49,878 nucleotides of DNA, taken from Tidjanibacter sp. GTDB taxonomy: Bacteria > Bacteroidota > Bacteroidia > Bacteroidales > Rikenellaceae. Position 1 is the stretch's first letter. Every line of letters starts with the position of its first letter. Location of the stretch: NCBI GenBank assembly GCA_017648105.1, contig JAGCJH010000036.1, positions 1 through 49,878 of the forward strand, read 5' to 3'. Position numbers and translations under genes: made by a program. Shown in pieces: positions 7,588 through 17,015 of the stretch. Under the pieces are notes generated by a model. It was not told where the DNA came from. It searched no databases and worked only from the letters and a program-made list of their open reading frames with translations.

Positions 7588-10011
7588 ATGAAAAAACTTC
7601 TACTAATTTTTGCTACGGCTCTAACTTTGGTGTTTTTTGGCTGTACAGATAAGGGCGGTGATGATGTTATTGAGGGTGCTTTATACTCTATCAATGGCTC
7701 AATCCAAAAAGGACCTTTTGTGCAGGGTTCCAACATCACGATTCAACCACTAAACACTAATCTAAAACCCATCGGTAAGATGTATACCACGCAGACTATT
7801 AACGATGCGGGTATGTTTGAACTCGACGGGATAAACTACAAGTATGTCGAGATTATTGCTACGGGTTATTATTTCGACGAAGTGGAAGGCGAAATTTCGG
7901 CAGGCCCCCTCACACTTCGCTCTATTGCCAACCTCGAAGAGGGTGTGCAGACCAATGTAAATTTGCTTACAACGCTTACCTATAACCGCATCAAAAACCT
8001 TGTGACTAATGAGGGCAAAGAGATTGCGGAGGCGCAAAAGCAAGCAGAGAAAGAACTCTATACGGCTTTGGGTATCCCCGAAAATTCGCATCCCGATGTT
8101 AGTTGTGGCTCTATGAATATCGCCAATAATGGCGAGGGTGATGGCTTGCTGTTAGCTATTTCGGTTGTGTTGCAAAGGAATCGTAGCGTCGGTGCCTTGT
8201 CGGAGTTGATTGCCAAGATGGGTTCCGATTTTGCCGATGATGGTCTGTTAGACGTTAGCACAATGAGCAAACTGACAATATCGGCTTATGCAGATGACCT
8301 GATGGAGCAGGTTTCCAACAATCTCCTCAATCGTTATAACGATTTGGGTATTGAAGGTGTTGTTCCTCCATTTGCAGGGTATATAAAATTTTTCCAAGAT
8401 TTTGACGGTGATGGAATAATCGACCCCTTGCCACATGCTGTTTTGGAGTTTGATGATATGCGGGTGGATGCTGCGGCTACTGCGTTCAACCTTCCTTTCT
8501 TGTATGTTGATATGGAGGCTTGCGAAATATCCATTAATACTCCCGAGGCTAAGGAGTGGGTAACACTTACTATTGATGGCGACCAATGTCTTGTTTCTGT
8601 GAAGGCAAACACCACTGTGTCGGAACGTTGTTGTGAGATAATCATCAAGGAGCGAGAGGGTGACCGATTGTTAACATTCACTATCATCCAAGAACCTTCT
8701 TATAAAATAGAGTACACCTACAATCCCACCACTTCCACAGGTGAGTTATGGGTCGACTGCGGCAGCAACCTTACACACTCAACATACAGCAATGGTGAGG
8801 GTGCATTATTCTATGATAGCCCCATTTATTACATTGGTAGTGTAGTTGGAGATATTACCACTATTAGTCTACCTTCTACGGTTGTACAGATTGAGAACGG
8901 TGCTTTTTCCAACTGCCCCAACCTTGTGGAATTCAGAGGTCCTCTTGCCTCCGAAGATGGTATGCTACTTATCTCAAATAGTGTGATTTTGGCAGTTATT
9001 GCAAGCGTGACCGAGTGTACCATTCCCGACAGCGTTACTTCGATTGGAGCAGGTGCATTCTCTAATTGTACCTTGCTGACAAGCATCACCCTTCCCGATA
9101 GCGTTACTTCGATTGGAGATGAGGCATTCTCGGGTTGCACCAATCTTACCAATGTTACCTTTGAGCAGACTGCTCCTCCCGTGTTGGGCAACGACGTATT
9201 TAACGGTGTGGAGAATCTTGTTATTAATATCCCCGAGGAGGCTATTATGGCCTACCTCTGCTGCAATTGGCCCGAAGAGTACAAACAAAAGATTGTGCAG
9301 CTTCAAAACTTATCACCCGACGATATTGCCCCCGAACATATGATAACCTACACCACATCGGATGGTCTAAAACTGGAAAAGTTCCCAAATAAATCCGATG
9401 TCGTTATCCACTCTTATAATGATGGCATAGGTCTAATCGTATATTCTTCACCCGTTACTGAAATTGGAGAACGTGCATTCGAGAATTGCTCCTCGCTGAC
9501 AAGCATCACCATTCCCGACAGCGTCACCACAATTGGAGAAAGTGTATTCGGTAGTTGTTGGTCGCTGACAAGCATCACCATTCCCGACAGCGTCACTTCG
9601 ATTGGAAATTATGCATTCGGTGATTGCTACTTGCTGAGAAGCATCACCATTCCCGCCAGCGTCACTTCGATTGGACGGGGAGCATTCAGTGGTTGCAGCT
9701 CGCTGAGAAGCATCACTATTCCCGCCAGCGTCACTTCGATTGGACGGGAAGCATTCCATGGTTGCTCCTCGCTGACAAGCATCACTATTCCTGCCAGCGT
9801 CACTTCGATTGGACGGGAAGCATTCTGTAAATGCACCTCGCTGACAAGCGTGTATTGCAAACCTACAACTCCACCAAGTGGAGGAAATGATATGTTCAAG
9901 GATAACGCCGTTGGCCGCAAGATTTATGTCCCAACCGAGAGCATGAATTCCTACAAGGCTGCCGCAGGTTGGAGCGACTATGCCAGCGCTATCGTGGGCT
10001 ACAATTATTAA
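7588..10011 (+). CDS. Surface lipoprotein with BspA-like leucine-rich repeats
   Basis: 807 residues. The signal peptide ends in a lipobox with lipidated C19 (VFFGC), and the following TDKGGDD resembles the acidic lipoprotein export signal of Bacteroidetes, so surface display is likely. Residues about 33-140 form a domain beginning SINGSIQKGPF of unknown function. A DFDGDGIID calcium-loop-like segment lies near 270. A BACON-like beta domain follows (about 310-380). LRR_5/BspA repeats (IPDSVTSIGxxAFxxC) occur as two units near 475-525 and six near 625-765. A C-terminal cap follows, ending GYNY. BspA-like proteins are typically adhesins or glycan/protein binders; the ligand is unknown. It appears monocistronic, bounded by terminators. 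Confidence 0.85.
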   Translation: MKKLLLIFATALTLVFFGCTDKGGDDVIEGALYSINGSIQKGPFVQGSNITIQPLNTNLKPIGKMYTTQTINDAGMFELDGINYKYVEIIATGYYFDEVEGEISAGPLTLRSIANLEEGVQTNVNLLTTLTYNRIKNLVTNEGKEIAEAQKQAEKELYTALGIPENSHPDVSCGSMNIANNGEGDGLLLAISVVLQRNRSVGALSELIAKMGSDFADDGLLDVSTMSKLTISAYADDLMEQVSNNLLNRYNDLGIEGVVPPFAGYIKFFQDFDGDGIIDPLPHAVLEFDDMRVDAAATAFNLPFLYVDMEACEISINTPEAKEWVTLTIDGDQCLVSVKANTTVSERCCEIIIKEREGDRLLTFTIIQEPSYKIEYTYNPTTSTGELWVDCGSNLTHSTYSNGEGALFYDSPIYYIGSVVGDITTISLPSTVVQIENGAFSNCPNLVEFRGPLASEDGMLLISNSVILAVIASVTECTIPDSVTSIGAGAFSNCTLLTSITLPDSVTSIGDEAFSGCTNLTNVTFEQTAPPVLGNDVFNGVENLVINIPEEAIMAYLCCNWPEEYKQKIVQLQNLSPDDIAPEHMITYTTSDGLKLEKFPNKSDVVIHSYNDGIGLIVYSSPVTEIGERAFENCSSLTSITIPDSVTTIGESVFGSCWSLTSITIPDSVTSIGNYAFGDCYLLRSITIPASVTSIGRGAFSGCSSLRSITIPASVTSIGREAFHGCSSLTSITIPASVTSIGREAFCKCTSLTSVYCKPTTPPSGGNDMFKDNAVGRKIYVPTESMNSYKAAAGWSDYASAIVGYNY
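9018..9155 (+). repeat. Two 69-bp LRR-encoding repeats
   Basis: Two units offset by exactly 69 bases (start points 9018 and 9087) share the block ATTCCCGACAGCGTTACTTC with few changes (ACCATT versus ACCCTT, GACAGC versus GATAGC). Each encodes one 23-residue BspA-type repeat. Confidence 0.75.
9456..9860 (+). repeat. Array of near-identical 69-bp LRR-encoding repeats
   Basis: The block AGCATCACCATTCCCGACAG recurs at 9502, 9571, 9640, 9709 and 9778, always 69 bases apart, with a diverged first unit before it. The last three carry GCCAGC instead of GACAGC and the motif TTGGACGGG, so they look recently duplicated. Conservation at DNA level, not just protein level, suggests expansion and contraction by recombination. 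Confidence 0.85.
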
Positions 10012-10056
10012 AGGCCTTAATGACCTTAATGTCTTATAGGGCTTTATAAGGCATAG

Positions 10057-10094
10057 ATTAGGCGAGCCGAAATCATCGGCTCGCCTAATTTTTG
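10057..10094. terminator. Bidirectional terminator between the lipoprotein gene and fmt
   Basis: A 14-bp perfect stem (ATTAGGCGAGCCGA, loop AATCA) is followed by TTTTTG on the plus strand and has an upstream A/T-rich flank for the minus direction. It separates two convergent genes. Confidence 0.88.
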
Positions 10095-10110
10095 TGCGTA
10101 TTCGTAATTA

Positions 10111-11070
10111 TTAGTAAAAACGATAGTCGGTGGGGTTGCGGAAACCACGAAGGAGTTCTTCGGCGGTCATTCGTTTTTTGCCCGAGAGTTGGAGCTCTTT
10201 CACTTCGATTAGACCATTTGCACAGACTACACGGATGTATTTCTTACCGTCGGAGAGGATTGTGCCAACCTCCGCTGTGGTTGTTTGTGCCACAAATTCC
10301 GCATCGAAAATCTTTGCCGACAAGTTCTCCGATAGGTTTGCCCAAGCCGCAGGGTATGGCGACAAACCTCGCACGAGGTTGATAATCTCCTCGCCCGAGA
10401 GTGAGAAATCGATATGGCAGTCCTCCTTGAAGATTTTAGGTGCGGGTTTCAGTTCGCCGTCGTACATATCCGCCTGTTCGATGGGTGTGATGTTGCCCGA
10501 GGCAATCTTTTCGACCGTTTCGAGCACCAAACCCACGCCCACATTCATCAGCTTATCGTGCAGAGTGCCAACATTATCCGAGGGCTCAATATCAACCTTC
10601 TCTTGACCCAACACTGCGCCCTCATCAATCTGCGGATTGAGGAGGAAAGTAGTCACACCCGTAACCTTCTCGCCATTCATAATAGCCCTATTGATAGGCG
10701 CCGCACCACGATATTGAGGCAGGAGCGAAGCGTGGAGATTGAAAGTGCCGTATTTGGGTGCTGCCCAGATAATTTCGGGCAACATCCTAAATGCTATGAC
10801 GATACCCAAATCAGCATCCAATGACTTAAATGCGCTTACAAACTCCTCGTCACGCAGTTTGACAGGCTGCAAGATAGGCAATCCTTGCTCCACAGCGTAC
10901 TTCTTAACAGCGCTCTCATTGACCTTCAATCCCCTACCCGATGGTTTGTCGGGGGTGGTCACAACTGCAACAACATTATAGCCGCCCTCCACGAGCGCTC
11001 GCAGTGGTGCCACCGCAAAGTCGGGGGTACCCATATAGACAATTCGCAACTCTTTGGCACTTCTATTCAT
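10111..11070 (-). CDS. fmt: Methionyl-tRNA formyltransferase
   Basis: 319 residues, the usual length. It formylates the initiator Met-tRNA using 10-formyl-tetrahydrofolate. The N-terminal formyltransferase domain begins RIVYMGTPDFAVAPL (9-23) and contains the signature NLHASLLPQYRGAAPINRAI, with the catalytic Asn and His. The C-terminal tRNA-binding OB-like domain ends with the LRGFRNP region. Its ATG overlaps the stop of the LptF/G gene by one base, so it is the last gene of a three-gene minus-strand unit. Confidence 0.97.
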   Translation of the reverse strand: MNRSAKELRIVYMGTPDFAVAPLRALVEGGYNVVAVVTTPDKPSGRGLKVNESAVKKYAVEQGLPILQPVKLRDEEFVSAFKSLDADLGIVIAFRMLPEIIWAAPKYGTFNLHASLLPQYRGAAPINRAIMNGEKVTGVTTFLLNPQIDEGAVLGQEKVDIEPSDNVGTLHDKLMNVGVGLVLETVEKIASGNITPIEQADMYDGELKPAPKIFKEDCHIDFSLSGEEIINLVRGLSPYPAAWANLSENLSAKIFDAEFVAQTTTAEVGTILSDGKKYIRVVCANGLIEVKELQLSGKKRMTAEELLRGFRNPTDYRFY

Positions 11071-12536
11071 TATTTTTTCGCTTGTTTTGAAGGAATGAGC
11101 TCCTGAATTTTACTCTTGATTTTATTGTACTGGATGACATACCAATCCACATTAAAGAGGTTGGAGTCGTTGGTCGCTATGCGGGTCAGGTAGAGCGCAA
11201 TAGGCAGTAGTATCATTGCCGAAAACCACATACCAAACGCAGCATTCCAAGTCCCCTCCTTTGCCATCTTCTCGCCTGCAATGCTGATGACATAGTAAAT
11301 CACAAAGAAGATAACCGACACCACCACGGGCATTGCCAAGCCACCCTTGCGGATGATGGCACCGAGTGGCGCACCAATCAAAAAGAAGATAATAACCGAG
11401 ATTGGTAGTGATACCTTTCTATGCCACTCCACCTGCGAGCGATAGAGCTTATTAAGAGCGTCTTTTGCCGAACTCTCGTTGTGATTGAGCGTCGTACGGG
11501 ACATTCGGGCACTGCTCTTTGCCTTATTGATAACCTCTGCCCTGCGCTCAATAGTCATCGTGTCGAGCGCCCTGACGAGATCGGCTTGCTGCTTGTAGGA
11601 GTAGTCCATCACGACCGTGTCGAAGAGTCCCAGCGCCGACTGGTCTTTCTCCATCAGATACCTCTTCAAGAGAGGCTCATACGAACGAGCCGAGCTACGG
11701 TCTGCCTCTATACGCAAGGAGTCGATATCCACCTGTAACTCTGTGACATTCTTGGTCTGGTGGTTGTTAAATAGGTTCATATCCGTACGGGAGAAGTCAA
11801 AACCCTCGATGGCAAGTGCGCCATTCTGCACCACAAATTTCTGGTGGCGTATGGCATTTTCCGAACTCCACTTATAACTCCTTGTCGTTTCGTAAGTCTC
11901 GCCATTATAGAGCTTTACCATCAGGAATTTCTTATCTTCCGACATATAGATATAGCCTGAGTCTGCCACAGTTGTGGTCATATTGCCATTGCGTTCCCTC
12001 GTGTCGTAGATAAGCACATCCGTCAAGAGTTGGGTCTTGGGGTCTTGGTGCCCAACACGGATGTTCATATCGTCGATACCATTGAAGAAGATGCCGTCTT
12101 TGAACTCCATATTCTCCTTTTGCTGGCGGATATCGTAGATGATAGCCATCATCTTCTTATTGGAGTATGGCACTAAGTTATTAACCACAAAGAAACTGCC
12201 CACGGCCACAAATAATACCACAACCATCAGGGGCAAAAGGATGCGAGGAAGCGACATACCTGCCGATTTCATCGCCAAAAGTTCGTTGTGCTCACCGAGG
12301 TTGCCCATTGTCATAATACCCGCAAAGAGAGTAGCCAGAGGAATACCGAGGGGCATCATATTGGCAGTTGCATAGAAGAGAAGTTCTATAATAATGCCGA
12401 AACTCAGACCCTTACCCACGAGCTCGTCGATGTACCTCCACACGAAGTTCATCATCAGAATAAACATCACGATGAAGAACGAGAGGATCATTGGACCCAA
12501 GAAGGATTTGAGGGTAAATTTGTGTATGGTTTTCAT
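11070..12536 (-). CDS. LptF/LptG-family permease (YjgP/YjgQ)
   Basis: 488-residue membrane protein of the YjgP/YjgQ family, the permease half of the LptB2FG exporter that moves lipopolysaccharide from the inner membrane. Three N-terminal helices (about 10-35, 52-75, 95-120) and three C-terminal helices (about 380-470) flank a long periplasmic domain (about 125-375). The family in E. coli is about 360 residues, so the periplasmic part is enlarged, as is common in Bacteroidetes. Whether it is F, G or a single gene doing both jobs cannot be decided. It lies 17 bases after the metal permease gene. Confidence 0.9.
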   Translation of the reverse strand: MKTIHKFTLKSFLGPMILSFFIVMFILMMNFVWRYIDELVGKGLSFGIIIELLFYATANMMPLGIPLATLFAGIMTMGNLGEHNELLAMKSAGMSLPRILLPLMVVVLFVAVGSFFVVNNLVPYSNKKMMAIIYDIRQQKENMEFKDGIFFNGIDDMNIRVGHQDPKTQLLTDVLIYDTRERNGNMTTTVADSGYIYMSEDKKFLMVKLYNGETYETTRSYKWSSENAIRHQKFVVQNGALAIEGFDFSRTDMNLFNNHQTKNVTELQVDIDSLRIEADRSSARSYEPLLKRYLMEKDQSALGLFDTVVMDYSYKQQADLVRALDTMTIERRAEVINKAKSSARMSRTTLNHNESSAKDALNKLYRSQVEWHRKVSLPISVIIFFLIGAPLGAIIRKGGLAMPVVVSVIFFVIYYVISIAGEKMAKEGTWNAAFGMWFSAMILLPIALYLTRIATNDSNLFNVDWYVIQYNKIKSKIQELIPSKQAKK

Positions 12537-12553
12537 CTTCTTTTTCTTTCTTC

Positions 12554-13390
12554 TTAACTTCTCGCCTGCGCTTTACGCCTACGAATCCACAAAGTTAGCA
12601 GTTTTACAATAAAAAGCGCTATGGCAAGCAAAATTATTGTCGTAGCGCCCACTGGAAAATCCATTTTCCACGCCACATAGATACCGCAAAGGTTGCCAAT
12701 GACGGCAAAAAGGGAGGAAAGAGTTGCTATTCTCACATAGGATTTCGTGAAACAACCTGCAATTACGGGTGGAATTGTCAGTAACGAAATGAGCAAAACA
12801 ATACCTACTATCCTAATCGACAACACAATAGCAACGGATGTCAAAACGGTCATTACGGTCAAAATCAAATCCGCCTTTACACCCTGACTACGAGCGTAAT
12901 CTCGGTCAAATGCGGAATAGATTATGGGGCGAGAAAAGAGCGCCATAATCAAAAGCAATACTCCAACAAGAACAGCCAAAGCAATTATGTTTGAACTACT
13001 TACCGTCAGAATATCGCCAAATAGAAAACTCATAAGATTGGGGGCATATCCAGGCGTTGCGAAGATGAAGAGCAGACCTATTGCCATTCCCACGCTCCAC
13101 ACAATGCCGATTGCTGAATCCTCCTTGATGCGTCCCTTTGCGCCCGCCCACTCAATACCGAGTGCCGAGAGAATTGCGAAAATCATTGCACCTCCAATGG
13201 GATTGAATCCAAAGTGGTAGGCAATACCGATGCCACCAAAAGAGGCGTGAGTGATACCTCCTGAGAGGAAAACCATACGACGGGATACGACATAGGTGCC
13301 CACTATTCCGCAAGCAATACCCGAAAGAATTGCCGCCAAGAGTGCCTCACGCAGGAAAGAGTATGTTGCAATTGCCGATAAGAAATCCAT
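12554..13390 (-). CDS. Metal ABC transporter permease (ZnuB/MntB, ABC-3 family)
   Basis: 278-residue membrane protein of the ABC-3 family, the permease of zinc, manganese or iron importers. About eight hydrophobic segments are visible, with the conserved region GGITHASFGGIGIAYHFG near residues 45-62. An in-frame ATG at 13423 lies within the TAACTTTG promoter box (13421-13428), so it cannot be in the mRNA. The ATG at 13390 (MDFLSAIATYSF) fits family starts. No ATPase or binding-protein gene is adjacent; the next genes are lptF/G and fmt. Substrate metal unknown. Confidence 0.9.
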   Translation of the reverse strand: MDFLSAIATYSFLREALLAAILSGIACGIVGTYVVSRRMVFLSGGITHASFGGIGIAYHFGFNPIGGAMIFAILSALGIEWAGAKGRIKEDSAIGIVWSVGMAIGLLFIFATPGYAPNLMSFLFGDILTVSSSNIIALAVLVGVLLLIMALFSRPIIYSAFDRDYARSQGVKADLILTVMTVLTSVAIVLSIRIVGIVLLISLLTIPPVIAGCFTKSYVRIATLSSLFAVIGNLCGIYVAWKMDFPVGATTIILLAIALFIVKLLTLWIRRRKAQARS

Positions 13391-13420
13391 TGGTCCTACC
13401 CATTTTTTAATAAAAGCGTG

Positions 13421-13428
13421 CAAAGTTA
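13421..13428 (-). promoter_or_regulatory. Promoter -7 box of the permease/lptFG/fmt unit
   Basis: The minus strand reads TAACTTTG, an exact TAnnTTTG. Expected start is about 13414, 24 bases before the chosen ATG. It decides the start codon of the permease gene. Confidence 0.6.
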
Positions 13429-13488
13429 CTCAAAAGTCGCAAAAAAATTCATACTTTCGCACCAAAATAGACACCATAAAGAGGAAAA

Positions 13489-14778
13489 ATGAAGGTTTGT
13501 TTCTATACACTCGGTTGCAAACTCAACTTTTCGGAGTCCTCTACCCTCGCTCGTGAGTTCGTGCAGAACGGACACACCCGCACAGAGGACTTCAAAGAAG
13601 CAGATGTTTGCATCATCAACAGTTGTTCCGTAACGGAGCACGCCGACAAGAAATGTCGCAACATCGTGCGCCGTATCCATAAACTCAACCCAGAGGCAAT
13701 TATTGCCGTAACGGGTTGCTACGCACAGCTTAAACCCTACGAAATCGCAGCTATTGAGGGCGTCGATATTGTGCTCTCCAATAACGACAAAGCTGATGTC
13801 TATCAGAAAGTTATGGTGCTCGGCAAAAAGGGCTCTCGTCAGGAGGTTACGAGCTGTTCGACCGAGGAACTCACTCGCTTTTTTGCTGCCTTTTCATCGG
13901 GCGACCGCACCCGTGCATTCTTGAAAGTGCAGGACGGATGTGACTATTGTTGTAGCTATTGCACCATTCACAATGCTCGTGGAGCGAGTCGCAATATGCC
14001 CATTGCCGACCTCGTGCGTGAAGCGGAGATGATTGCCGCCGAGGGACACAAAGAAATTGTCATTACGGGTGTCAATACTGGCGATTTCGGGCGCACTACG
14101 GGCGAGAGTTTTGCAGATCTTCTAAGAGCATTGGATGGCGTGGAGGGTATTGAACGCTACCGCATTTCATCCATCGAGCCCAATCTTCTTACGGATGAAA
14201 TTATAGAGATTTGCGCCTCCTCAAAGAAGTTCCAGCCACACTTTCACATACCCATCCAAAGTGGCTGTGACAGAGTCCTTAGGGATATGCGTAGGCGATA
14301 TAATACGGCAATGTTTGAGGCTCGAATTGAGGCAGTACGAAAGGCTATGCCTGATGCCTTCATCGGCATTGATGTGATTGTTGGTTTTCCTGGCGAGACC
14401 GATGATGAGTTTCAGCAGACCTACGACTTCTTGGAGCGCCTTACTCCCGCTTTTCTCCACATCTTCCCCTTCTCGACTCGTGCCAACACCCCCGCAGCCG
14501 CAATGAAGAATAAGGTGCAAGATTCGGTCAAGACCGAGCGTGCTGCACGCCTTGAAGCCCTTTGCGAGAAGCTACATAGGCAGTTCTATGAACGATATGT
14601 AGGTAGCGAAGCAGATGTTCTGTGGGAGAGTTCGCAAAAAGGAGGTAAGATGTTTGGCTTCACGGAGAACTACATCAAGGTCAAAATGCCATACGATGCA
14701 AAGAAAATCAACCTTACAGAGCGAGTAAAACTCGTCGGTGTGGATGATATGTGCGAAATGGTGGGCGAAAATAAGTAA
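13489..14778 (+). CDS. mtaB: tRNA t6A37 methylthiotransferase MtaB
   Basis: 429-residue radical-SAM enzyme that converts t6A37 to ms2t6A37 in tRNAs. The N-terminal methylthiotransferase domain holds C10 (LGCKLNFSES), C46 (NSCSVTEHAD) and C77 (TGCYAQ), which bind the auxiliary [4Fe-4S] cluster. The radical-SAM cluster is C151-x3-C155-x2-C158. A TRAM domain occupies the last 60 residues or so. GCKLN rather than GCQMN, together with length, places it in the MtaB/YqeV clade and not MiaB or RimO. A TACTTTCG near-match to the -7 box at 13452-13459 may be its promoter. Confidence 0.93.
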   Translation: MKVCFYTLGCKLNFSESSTLAREFVQNGHTRTEDFKEADVCIINSCSVTEHADKKCRNIVRRIHKLNPEAIIAVTGCYAQLKPYEIAAIEGVDIVLSNNDKADVYQKVMVLGKKGSRQEVTSCSTEELTRFFAAFSSGDRTRAFLKVQDGCDYCCSYCTIHNARGASRNMPIADLVREAEMIAAEGHKEIVITGVNTGDFGRTTGESFADLLRALDGVEGIERYRISSIEPNLLTDEIIEICASSKKFQPHFHIPIQSGCDRVLRDMRRRYNTAMFEARIEAVRKAMPDAFIGIDVIVGFPGETDDEFQQTYDFLERLTPAFLHIFPFSTRANTPAAAMKNKVQDSVKTERAARLEALCEKLHRQFYERYVGSEADVLWESSQKGGKMFGFTENYIKVKMPYDAKKINLTERVKLVGVDDMCEMVGENK

Positions 14779-14786
14779 ATTAGTAG

Positions 14787-14794
14787 TATATTTG
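14787..14794 (+). promoter_or_regulatory. Promoter -7 box of the HAMP stub/trkH/SPOR operon
   Basis: TATATTTG, an exact TAnnTTTG, 9 bases after the mtaB stop. Expected start about 14801, giving a 19-base leader to the ATG at 14820. No good -33 TTG is seen. Confidence 0.6.
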
Positions 14795-14819
14795 CTGAAA
14801 TTTATCCGCAATAAGAAAG

Positions 14820-15563
14820 ATGAAAACCATTAGGAGAAAGATATTGATTGGTTTTTTGGCGCTCTCGGTGGTGCTGTTCTGCGCTGTAATCATCAATGTT
14901 TTCGAGATTACACGCCTGCAAAAGAGCACTGAGGAGGTAATTGCCGAGGGAGCCGAAACGACTGAGTATGCGACCCGTATGCTCAACGCCTTGCAGAAAC
15001 AAAATCGTGCAGTGTTGAATATGCTGATTCTTGGCGAGTCGGCATCCTCGGCTGAGTATTACGAGGGCGTATATGAACTCAATGCTGTAATTTTGGAGGC
15101 GATGGAAAGCAAGCCAATTTCTTCGCTGACAGCTATTAACGACGCCAATACCAACTATCACGACATCGTAGAGCTCCATTCGCTCAATAGTAGTAACGAC
15201 GATAAAGCGTGGTTTACGGAGTCCTATGTAGAGGCATACTACTCGCTCGATAGGGCAATCAAGAGTTATATGACCTCGCCTAAAAGTTCCGTGGCAGTGC
15301 GTATGACGAAGCTCGAAAATAGCATCTATAAAACTATGACCCCAAGCATTTTGACGCTTCTTGTGGCAGTGTTGATTTTGATGCTTTTCTACTTCTTTAT
15401 CGACATCTACTACACCAAGCCAGTGAGCCGCATTTCTCGCTCGCTGGATAATTATTTGAAAGCAAAAGTGCCCTATCAAGTGAAGTTGGAGGAGAAGAGC
15501 GAGCTCTCGTCGCTCAATGACAACATTATTGAGATTATCGGTCACATCAAAAAACAGCAGTAG
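14820..15563 (+). CDS. Membrane sensor-like protein: four-helix sensor plus HAMP, no output domain
   Basis: 247 residues. TM1 at about 9-27, an extracytoplasmic, mostly helical segment of about 140 residues resembling the four-helix-bundle sensors of chemoreceptors, TM2 at about 174-196, then a HAMP-like cytoplasmic segment (197-247, with P201 in KPVSRI). The protein stops there, with no kinase, cyclase or methyl-accepting domain. It is followed 6 bases later by trkH, and the three genes look like one operon. I infer a regulatory partner for the transporter. A truncated receptor is the alternative, but no downstream remnant is visible. Confidence 0.7.
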   Translation: MKTIRRKILIGFLALSVVLFCAVIINVFEITRLQKSTEEVIAEGAETTEYATRMLNALQKQNRAVLNMLILGESASSAEYYEGVYELNAVILEAMESKPISSLTAINDANTNYHDIVELHSLNSSNDDKAWFTESYVEAYYSLDRAIKSYMTSPKSSVAVRMTKLENSIYKTMTPSILTLLVAVLILMLFYFFIDIYYTKPVSRISRSLDNYLKAKVPYQVKLEEKSELSSLNDNIIEIIGHIKKQQ

Positions 15564-15569
15564 GAAGAT

Positions 15570-17015
15570 ATGCGTTTGCAGGTGGTTTTCAGATATATAG
15601 GTATGGTGCTGCTCTTTGAGTCGGCATTTATGCTCTTGTCGGCGATTATCTCCTATGCGAATGGCATTGATGGAGGTTTTACTCCCCTACTCCTTTCGTT
15701 CCTTATTACTGCCCTGCTCGGTAGTTTTCCATTGATTTTTGTAGATAAGAATAGCCGACTGAACTCCAAGGAGAGCTATGCTATCGTGATTGGTGCGTGG
15801 CTTACTTCGTGCGTGGTAGGCACATTTCCCTACCTGCTCTGGGGTGGTGAGTTTTCCATTGTAAATGCTTGGTTTGAAAGCGTTTCTGGCTTTACTGCCA
15901 CTGGTGCCTCAATCCTCAATGACATCGAGGCTCTACCCAAAGGACTGCTCTTTTGGCGCTCCATCTCCCAGTGGATTGGTGGTGTGGGCATTGTGCTGTT
16001 TGCCCTCGTGATTATGCCTATGATGGGCAGGAGTCGAATGACGGTTTCCAACCTCGAAATCTCCTCAATGGCTCGTGACAACTACCGCTATACATCCTCG
16101 ACAATCATTAAAATCTTAATGGGTGTCTATATCGGTATGACAGTGGCAAATATCGTAGCACTCCGCATTGCGGGTATGGGATGGTTTGATGCTGTCAATC
16201 ACGGCATTACCACCTCGGCTACGGGCGGTTTTAGCACCAAGAACACAAGCATTGGTTACTTTGACAATGCGTGGATTGAGGGCATTACAATCTTCTTTAT
16301 GTTCCTCAGCAGTATCCACCTTGGCATTACATACGCAACGATTGCAGGTCATCGCAACAATATTTTCCGCAACGAGAGTTGCCGTTTCTACATCTTTGGC
16401 ACGCTCATTTTCTGTATTATATTGAGTCTAAATCTTTGGGGTAGTGACATTTACAACTCCTTTGGAGAGTCACTACGACACGGATTTTTTCAAGGAGTGT
16501 CGATTGTAACCAGTACAGGATTTGCTACGGCAGACACCAATCTTTGGACTCCCCTCTGCGTTTGCATCCTCATCTATCTTTCGGTGCAGGGCGGTATGGC
16601 GGGCTCTACGGCTGGTGGTCTGAAAAGTGACCGTGTGCTGATGGCTACGAAGGTCTTGAAGGCGCAAATCAAACAGCAGCAGCACCCTGGCGCAATCATT
16701 AGGATTAAGAACAATGGCGTAGTGCAGGATGCGAGCGTTGTAAACTTTGCAATCATCTACATTGTTATTTATGTGGTATTTATCCTTGCCGGTACGCTCA
16801 TCAATACCGCTTGTGGATTGGATACCGTGACGAGCTTTACTGCTTCCGTGTCATCGATGGGTAATATTGGTCCCGGTTTTGGTGAGGTCGGCTCGCTCAA
16901 TAACTTCTCATCGATGCCTATCGTTGTGAAGCTCGTTAGCACCTTGCAGATGTTGTTGGGTCGTCTGGAAATTTTCGGTTTGTTACACTTCTTTACGATG
17001 AAATGGTGGGTCTAA
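15570..17015 (+). CDS. trkH: Potassium uptake protein TrkH
   Basis: 481-residue Trk/Ktr-type K+ channel-transporter subunit. The four pore-loop filter segments are recognisable: SVSGFTATGAS (about 108-118), TTSATGGFSTKN (about 213-224), VTSTGFATAD (about 312-321) and VSSMGNIGPG (about 430-439). Each has the central Gly that coordinates K+. About ten membrane helices. Gating normally requires a cytosolic TrkA (RCK) ring, and no trkA occurs in this window. It overlaps the next gene by 13 bases and follows the HAMP stub by 6. Confidence 0.94.
   Translation: MRLQVVFRYIGMVLLFESAFMLLSAIISYANGIDGGFTPLLLSFLITALLGSFPLIFVDKNSRLNSKESYAIVIGAWLTSCVVGTFPYLLWGGEFSIVNAWFESVSGFTATGASILNDIEALPKGLLFWRSISQWIGGVGIVLFALVIMPMMGRSRMTVSNLEISSMARDNYRYTSSTIIKILMGVYIGMTVANIVALRIAGMGWFDAVNHGITTSATGGFSTKNTSIGYFDNAWIEGITIFFMFLSSIHLGITYATIAGHRNNIFRNESCRFYIFGTLIFCIILSLNLWGSDIYNSFGESLRHGFFQGVSIVTSTGFATADTNLWTPLCVCILIYLSVQGGMAGSTAGGLKSDRVLMATKVLKAQIKQQQHPGAIIRIKNNGVVQDASVVNFAIIYIVIYVVFILAGTLINTACGLDTVTSFTASVSSMGNIGPGFGEVGSLNNFSSMPIVVKLVSTLQMLLGRLEIFGLLHFFTMKWWV

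Noticed and set aside
9018-9860. 69-bp repeats as a non-coding satellite or CRISPR
   Set aside because: The period is a multiple of three, in frame with a continuous ORF, and encodes BspA-type leucine-rich repeats.
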